Assembly (NCBI RefSeq): GCF_051014685.1
Contig: NW_027479257.1
Coordinates: 108,688-172,687 of the forward strand
Length of the DNA stretch: 64,000 bases
DNA from: Ptiloglossa arizonensis
Taxonomy: Eukaryota; Arthropoda; Insecta; Hymenoptera; Colletidae
Direction: 5' to 3'
A program made the translations under genes and the position numbers. Below are positions 57,011-64,000 of this stretch, one piece after another. How positions within the stretch are numbered: the stretch's first letter is position 1; the number at the start of each line of letters is the position of its first letter. The notes beneath the pieces were generated by a model. It worked only from the letters and a program-made list of their open reading frames with translations, was not told the origin of the DNA and did not search any database.

Positions 57011-57363
57011 TACGTTATACGCTATACGTCATACGTAATACGTTATACGTTATACGTTATACGTTACACGTTATACGTTATACGTTATACGTTATACGTT
57101 GTACGTTCTACGTTGTACGTTATACGTTATACGTTATACGTTATACGTTATACGTTATACGTTATACGTTATACGTTATACGTTATACGTTACTCGTTAC
57201 ACGTAATATGTAATACGTTTTACGTTTTACGTTATTCGTTATACGTTATACGTTATACGTTATACGTTATACGTTATACGTTATACGTTACTCGTTATAC
57301 GTAATATGTAATGCGTTTTACGTTATAAGTTATACGTTATACGTTATACGTTATACGTTATAC

Positions 57364-60300
57364 GTTACTCGTTACACGTAATATGTAATACGTTTTACGT
57401 TTTACGTTATTCGTTATACGTTATACGTTATACGTTATACGTTATACGTTATACGTTATACGTTATACGTTATACGTTATACGTTATACGTTATGCGTTA
57501 TACGCTATACGTTATGTGTTATAGGATATACGTTATACGTTATACGTTATACGTTATACGATATACGATATACTTTATACGTTATACGTTATACGTTATA
57601 TGTTATACGTTATATGTTATACGTCATACGTTATACGGTATACGTTGTACGTTATACGTTAAACGTTAGACGTTATACGTTATACGTTATACGTTATACG
57701 TTATGCGTTATACGCTATACGTTATGCGTTATAGGATATACGTTATACGATACACGTTATACGTTGTACGTTATACTTTATACGTTATACGTTATACGTT
57801 ATACGTTATACGTTATATGTTATGCGTTATACGCTATACGTAATGCGTTATAGGTCATACCTTATACGTGATACGTCATACGTTATACGTTATACGTTAT
57901 ACGTGATACGTTATACGTTATACGTTATACGTTATACGTTGTACGTTATACGTTAAACGTTAGACGTTATATGTTATACGTTATACGTTGTACGTTATAC
58001 GTTATATGTAATATGTAATACGTTGTACGTTATACGTTAAACGTTAGACGTTATTCGTTATACGTTATACGTTATACGTTATACGTTATGCGTTATACGC
58101 TATACGTTATGCGTTATAGGATATACGTTATACGTTACACGTTATACGTTATACTTTATACTTTATACGTTATACGTTATACGTTATACGTTATACGTTA
58201 TACGTTATACGTTATATGTTATGCGTTATACGCTATACGTAATGCGTTATAGGTCATACCTTATACGTGATACGTCATACGTTATACGTTATACGTTATA
58301 CGTGATACGTTATACGTTATACGTTATACGTTATACGTTATACGTTGTGCGTTATACGTTAAACGTTAGACGTTATACATTATACGTTATACGTTATACG
58401 TTATGCGTTATACGCTATACGTTATGCGTTATAGGATATACGTTATACGTTACACGTTATACGTTATACGTTATACTTTATACGTGATACGTTATACGTT
58501 ATACGTTATACGTTATATGTTATGCGTTATACGCTATACGTAATGCGTTATAGGTCATACCTTATACGTGATACGTCATACGTTATACGTTATACGTTAT
58601 ACGTTATACGTTATATGTTATACGTCATACGTTATACGTTATACGTTGTACGTTATACGTTAAACGTTAGACGTTATACGTTATACGTTATACGTTATAC
58701 GTTATGCGTTATACGCTATACGTTATGCGTTATAGGATATACGTTATACGTTACACGTTATACGTTGTACGTTATACTTTATACGTTATACGTTATACGT
58801 TATACGTTATACGTTATATGTTATGCGTTATACGCTATACGTAATGCGTTATAGGTCATACCTTATACGTGATACGTCATACGTTATACGTTATACGTTA
58901 TACGTGATACGTTATACGTTATACGTTATACGTTATACGTTGTACGTTATACGTTAAACGTTAGACGTTATATGTTATACGTTATACGTTGTACGTTATA
59001 CGTTATATGTAATATGTAATACGTTGTACGTTATACGTTAAACGTTAGACGTTATACGTTATACGTTATACGTTATACGTTATGCGTTATACGCTATACG
59101 TTATGCGTTATAGGATATACGTTATACGTTACACGTTATACGTTATACGTTATACTTTATACGTTATACGTTATACGTTATACGTTATACGTTATACGTT
59201 ATATGTTATGCGTTATACGCTATACGTAATGCGTTATAGGTCATACCTTATACGTGATACGTCATACGTTATACGTTATACGTTATACGTGATACGTTAT
59301 ACGTTATACGTTATACGTTATACGTTGTACGTTATACGTTAAACGTTAGACGTTATACATTATACGTTATACGTTATACGTTGTGCGTTATACGCTATAC
59401 GTTATGCGTTATAGGATATACGTTATACGTTATACGTTATACGTTGTACGTTATACGTTAAACGTTAGACGTTATACATTATACGTTATACGTTATACGT
59501 TGTGCGTTATACGCTATACGTTATGCGTTATAGGATATACGTTATACGTTACACGTTATACGTGATACGTCATAAGTTATACGTTATACGTGATACGTTA
59601 TACGTTATACGTTATACGTTATACGTTGTACGTTATACGTTAAACGTTAGACGTTATATGTTATACGTTATACGTTGTACGTTATACGTTATATGTAATA
59701 TGTAATACGTTATACGTTATACGCTATACGTTATACGTTATACGTTGTACGTTATACGTTATACGTTATATGTTATGCGTTATACGCTATACGTAATGCG
59801 TTATAGGTCATACCTTATACGTGATACGTCATACGTTATACGTTATACGTTATACGTTGTACGTTATACGTTAAACGTTAGACGTTATATGTTATACGTT
59901 ATACGTTGTACGTTATACGTTATATGTAATATGTAATACGTTGTACGTTATACGTTAAACGTTAGACGTTATACGTTATACGTTATACGTTATACGTTAT
60001 AGGTTATGCGTTATACGCTATACGTTATGCGTTATAGGATATACGTTATACGTTACACGTTATACGTTATACGTTATACTTTATACGTTATACGTTATAC
60101 GTTATACGTTATACGTTATACGTTATATGTTATGCGTTATACGCTATACGTAATGCGTTATAGGTCATACCTTATACGTGATACGTCATACGTTATACGT
60201 TATACGTTATACGTGATACGTTATACGTTATACGTTATACGTTATACGTTATACGTTATACGTTGTACGTTATACGTTAAACGTTAGACGTTATACATTA

Positions 60301-63300
60301 TACGTTATACGTTATACGTTATGCGTTATACGCTATACGTAATGCGTTATAGGTCATACCTTATACGTGATACGTCATACGTTATACGTTATACGTTATA
60401 CGTTATACGTTGTACGTTATACGTTAAACGTTAGACGTTATATGTTATACGTTATACGTTGTACGTTATACGTTATATGTAATATGTAATACGTTGTACG
60501 TTATACGTTAAACGTTAGACGTTATACGTTATACGTTATACGTTATACGTTATAGGTTATGCGTTATACGCTATACGTTATGCGTTATAGGATATACGTT
60601 ATACGTTACACGTTATACGTTATACGTTATACTTTATACGTTATACGTTATACGTTATACGTTATACGTTATACGTTATATGTTATGCGTTATACGCTAT
60701 ACGTAATGCGTTATAGGTCATACCTTATACGTGATACGTCATACGTTATACGTTATACGTTATACGTGATACGTTATACGTTATACGTTATACGTTATAC
60801 GTTATACGTTGTACGTTATACGTTAAACGTTAGACGTTATACATTATACGTTATACGTTATACGTTATGCGTTATACGCTATACGTTATGCGTTATAGGA
60901 TATACGTTATACGTTACACGTTATACGTTATACGTTATACTTTATACGTTATACGTTATACGTTATACGTTATACGTTATATGTTATGCGTTATACGCTA
61001 TACGTAATGCGTTATAGGTCATACCTTATACGTGTTACGTCATACGTTATACGTTATACGTGATACGTTATACGTTATACGTTATACGTTATACGTTGTA
61101 CGTTATACGTTAAACGTTAGACGTTATATGTTATACGTTATACGTTGTACGTTATACGTTATATGTAATATGTAATACGTTATACGTTATACGCTATACG
61201 TTATACGTTATACGTTGTACGTTATACGTTATACGTTATTCGTTATACGTTATACGTTATACGTTATACGTTATACGTTACTCGTTACACGTAATATGTA
61301 ATACGTTTTACGTTTTACGTTATTCGTTATACGTTATACGTTATACGTTATACGTTATACGTTATACGTTATACGTTATACGTTATACGTTATACGTTAT
61401 ACGTTATGCGTTATACGCTATACGTTATGTGTTATAGGATATACGTTATACGTTATACGTTATACGTTATACGTTATACGATATACTTTATACGTTATAC
61501 GTTATACGTTATACGTTATACGTTATATGTTATACGTTATACGTTATACGTTATATGTTATACGTTATACGTTATACGTTATACGTTGTACGTTATACGT
61601 TAAACGTTAGACGTTATACGTTATACGTTATACGTTATACGTTATACGTTATACGTTATACGTTATACGTTATACCTTACACGTTATACGTTGTACGTTA
61701 TACGTTATACGTTATACGTTATACGTTATACGTTATACGTTATACGTTATACGTTATACGTTATACGTTATACGTTATACGTTATACGTTATACGTTATA
61801 CGTTATACGTTATACATTATACGTTATACGTTATACGTTATACGTTATACGTTATACGTTATACGTTATACGTTATACGTTATACGTTATACGTTATACG
61901 TTATACGTTATACGTTATACGTTATACGTTATACGTTATACGTTATACGTTATACGTTATACGTTATACGTTATAGTTTATACGTAATACGTAATACGTT
62001 ATACGTTATACGTTATACGTTACACGTTATAGGTTATACGTTACACGTTATAAGTTATACGTTATACGTTATACGTTATACGTTATACGTTATACGTTAT
62101 ACGTTATACGTTATACGTTATACGTTTGTCGTTATACGTTATACGTTATACGTTATACGTTATACGTTATACGTTATACGTTATACGTTATACGTTATAC
62201 GTTATACGTTATACGTTATACGTTATACGTTATACGTTATACGTTATACGTTATACGTTATACGTTATACGTTATACGTTATACGTTATTCGTTACGCGT
62301 TATACGTTATACGTTATACGTTATGCGTTATACGTTATGCGTTATACGTTATACGTTATACGTTATACGTTATACGTTATACGTTATACGTTATACGTTA
62401 TACGTTATACGTTATTCGTTATACGTTATACGTAATACGTTATACGTTATACCTTATACGATATACGTTATACGTTATACGTTATACGTCATACGTTATA
62501 CGTTATACGTTATACGTTATACGTTATACGTTATACGTTATACGTTATACGTTATACGCTATACGTTATTCGTTATACGTTATACGTTATACGTTATACG
62601 TTATACGTTATACGTTATACGTTACTCGTTATACGTAATATGTAATACGTTTTACGTTATACGTTATACGTTATACGTTATACGTTATACGTTATACGTT
62701 ATACGTTATACGTTCTACGTTATACGTTATACGTTATACGTTATACGTTATTCGTTATTCGTTACGCGTTATACGTTATACGTTATACGTTATGCGTTAT
62801 ACGTTATACGTTATACGTTATACGTTATACGTTATACGTTATACGTTATACGTTATACGTTATACGTTATACGTTATACGTTATACGTTTTACGTTATAC
62901 GTTATACGTTATACGTTATACGTTATACGTTATACGTTATACGTTATACGTTATTCGTTATACGTTATGCGTTGTACGTTATACGTTATACGTTATACGT
63001 TATACGTTATACGTTATACGTTCTACGTTATACGTTATACGTTATACGTTATACGTTATTCGTTATTCGTTACGCGTTATACGTTATACGTTATACGTTA
63101 TGCGTTATACGTTATGCGTTATACGTTATACGTTATACGTTGTTCGTTATACGTTGTATGTTATACGTTGTACGTTATACGTTATACGTTATACGTTATA
63201 CGTTATACGTTATACGTTATACGATATACGTTATACGTTATACGTTATACGTTATACGTTATACGGTATACGTTATACGTTATACGTTATACGTTATACG

Positions 63301-64000
63301 TTTGACGTTATACGTTATACGGTATACGTTATACGTTATGCGTTATACGTTATACGTTATACGTTATACGTTATACGTTTGACGTTATACGTTATACGGT
63401 ATACGTTATGCGTTATACGATATACGTTATGCGTTATAGGATATACGTTATGCGTTATAGGATATACGTTATACGTGATACGTTGTACGTTATACGTTAT
63501 ACGTTGTACGTTATACGTTATACGTTATACGTTATACGTTATACGTTATACGTTATACGTTATACGTTATGCGTTATACGCTATACGTTATGTGTTATAG
63601 GATATACGTTATACGTTATACGTTATACGTTATACGATATACGATATACGTTATACGTTAAACGTTATAGTTTATACGTAATACGTAATACGTTATACGT
63701 TATACGTTATACGTTACACGTTATAGGTTATACGTTACACGTTATAAGTTATACGTTATACGTTATACGTTATACGTTATACGTTATACGTTATACGTTA
63801 TACGTTATACGTTATACGTTTGTCGTTATACGTTATACGTTATACGTTATACGTTATACGTTATACGTTATACGTTATACGTTATACGTTATACGTTATA
63901 CGTTATACGTTATACGTTATACGTTATACGTTATACGTTATACGTTATACGTTATACGTTATACGTTATACGTTATACGTTATTCGTTACGCGTTATACG
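57364..64000. repeat. 9.36-kb super-repeat, copy 2 (cut by window end)
   Basis: A' at 57364, K at 57490 and D near 57.65 kb follow the 48.0-kb copy at offset 9,359-9,366 to about 58.4 kb. From 58522 to 64000 the match is to 50304-55782 at a constant 8,218 bp. No length change occurs at any landmark I indexed over 5,479 bp. The copy is still running at the window edge. Confidence 0.9.
58480..58525. other. Deletion junction, 1,141 bp (163 units) missing
   Basis: Left of this point the unit order matches about 49.1 kb, including a [T3G] unit after [G1T] at 58476. Right of it the order matches 50304 onward. The jump is a whole number of heptamers. The exact breakpoint cannot be placed because both sides carry the same [C7T]-C2 string. 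Confidence 0.8.

Larger units (their letters stand above)
53059..57188. repeat. Zone IV: long consensus runs with [T5C+A6G] units
   Basis: Starts at A' 53059 and K 53185. Then come D near 53.37 kb, long consensus runs, and units not seen in earlier zones: [T5C+A6G] (GTTACGC) usually preceded by [A6T], and [C7G],[G1T] pairs with doubled [T3A]. Cassette A occurs at 54403 and 56104. Most of the zone is a 1.7-kb tandem duplication. Confidence 0.83.
48005..57363. repeat. 9.36-kb super-repeat, copy 1
   Basis: A' at 48005 recurs at 57364 (offset 9,359). It contains the 4.3-kb unit plus zone IV. Landmarks from 50304 to the end of the window match at offset 8,218: 50864, 51165, 51284, 51527, 51788, A' at 53059, K at 53185, cassette A at 54403 and G at 55082. 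The difference of 1,141 bp is a deletion in copy 2. Confidence 0.9.
1..64000. repeat. Heptamer satellite array (GTTATAC)n, fills the window
   Basis: Every part of the window reads as 7-bp units of consensus GTTATAC on the + strand (GTATAAC on the other). The consensus is 2/7 G+C and carries one CpG per unit, at the C7-G1 junction. Variant units mostly differ by one base, with some two- or three-base variants. There is no non-repeat DNA of any length: the sequence begins with a consensus unit and ends inside a unit. The reverse strand meets a TAA stop in every consensus unit, while the + strand is stop-free in all three frames, so all long frames fall on the + strand without coding meaning. 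Eukaryotic satellite DNA is the best reading. A misassembled low-complexity region is the alternative for the exact long duplications, but not for the repeat itself. Confidence 0.98.

Noticed and set aside
1..64000. Surface or coiled-coil protein with heptad repeats
   Set aside because: The period of seven residues is a consequence of 21 bp being three DNA units. The residues show no coiled-coil a/d pattern that is kept apart from the DNA repeat, and variants do not favour silent changes.
1..64000. CRISPR array
   Set aside because: There are no unique spacers and no repeat of 23-50 bp separated by non-repeat sequence; there are no cas genes.
1..64000. Telomeric repeat
   Set aside because: The unit lacks the G-rich run of known telomere repeats, and the variant cassettes and higher-order structure are unlike a telomerase-made tract.
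1..64000. Promoters (TATA boxes) in every unit
   Set aside because: TATA occurs once per 7 bp by composition. Without a gene or start site it carries no information.
1..64000. Transposon or retroelement remnants at block joints
   Set aside because: I saw no inverted terminal repeats, target-site duplications, poly-A or coding remnants; every joint is between heptamers in register.

Overview
The whole 64,000-base window is one satellite DNA array built from a 7-bp unit, GTTATAC, read on the + strand (about 9,142 units). I see no protein-coding gene, RNA gene, mobile element, CRISPR array, origin, promoter or terminator, and no stretch of non-repeat sequence. The array runs off both ends of the window. 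Long open frames on the + strand (up to 681 codons) are a by-product of the repeat and are not annotated as genes. Arrays of this size and nesting are typical of eukaryotic heterochromatin (pericentromeric, subtelomeric, sex- or B-chromosome). That is inference: nothing here identifies the species, and I do not recognise this heptamer as the hallmark of a named organism.

Notation: unit positions are G1 T2 T3 A4 T5 A6 C7, and a variant unit is written by its change (A4G = GTTGTAC). Variants are not scattered at random but sit in fixed cassettes that act as barcodes. A = [T5C+A6T], consensus, [T3A+C7T], [T3A], [A4T], [C7A]. A2 = A with [T3A+A6G] in place of its [T3A] unit. A' = [T5C+A6T], [T5C], [T3A+C7T], [T3A], [A4T], [A4T], [A6T]. 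B = [T3C] ... [C7G] ... [T2C], [A6T]. C1/C2 = [G1A+A6G] or [A6G], consensus, [T2C], [T3A+A6G], [C7G], [T3C], [G1C], [T3G], [T3C]. D = [A4G], consensus, [T5A], [T5G]. E = [A4G+A6T], consensus, [A4G], usually followed by consensus, [A4G]. G begins [A4T+T5G]. H begins [T2G]. K = [A6G], consensus, [T2C], [A6G+C7T], [C7G], [T2A].

Layout. Zone I (1 to about 21.8 kb) is ruled by cassettes A, B, E and H. It holds 406-bp higher-order units with nested 147-bp half-units, a 2.0-2.1-kb repeat around 5-9 kb, a 4.2-kb duplication (11.8 and 16.0 kb) and a 1,260-bp tandem duplication at 19.5-22 kb. Zone II (about 21.8-41.4 kb) is a mosaic of 0.9-2-kb blocks reused in two or three places, with C1 and G appearing and A becoming rare. 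Zone III (about 41.4-53.1 kb) is dense in C2 and D and contains two tandem 4.3-kb units. Zone IV (53.1-57.2 kb) has a 1.7-kb tandem duplication. From 57.36 kb to the end, zones III and IV start again: the region from 48.0 kb is repeated at offset 9,359 and, after a 1,141-bp deletion near 58.5 kb, at offset 8,218 with no length change over 5.5 kb of indexed landmarks.

The most striking property is length discipline. Substitutions are common, but only four units in 64 kb are not 7 bp long: three 6-mers, which are copies of one event, and one 8-mer. The array therefore appears to have grown and shrunk almost only by whole units, as expected from unequal exchange, replication slippage in register or conversion between copies.
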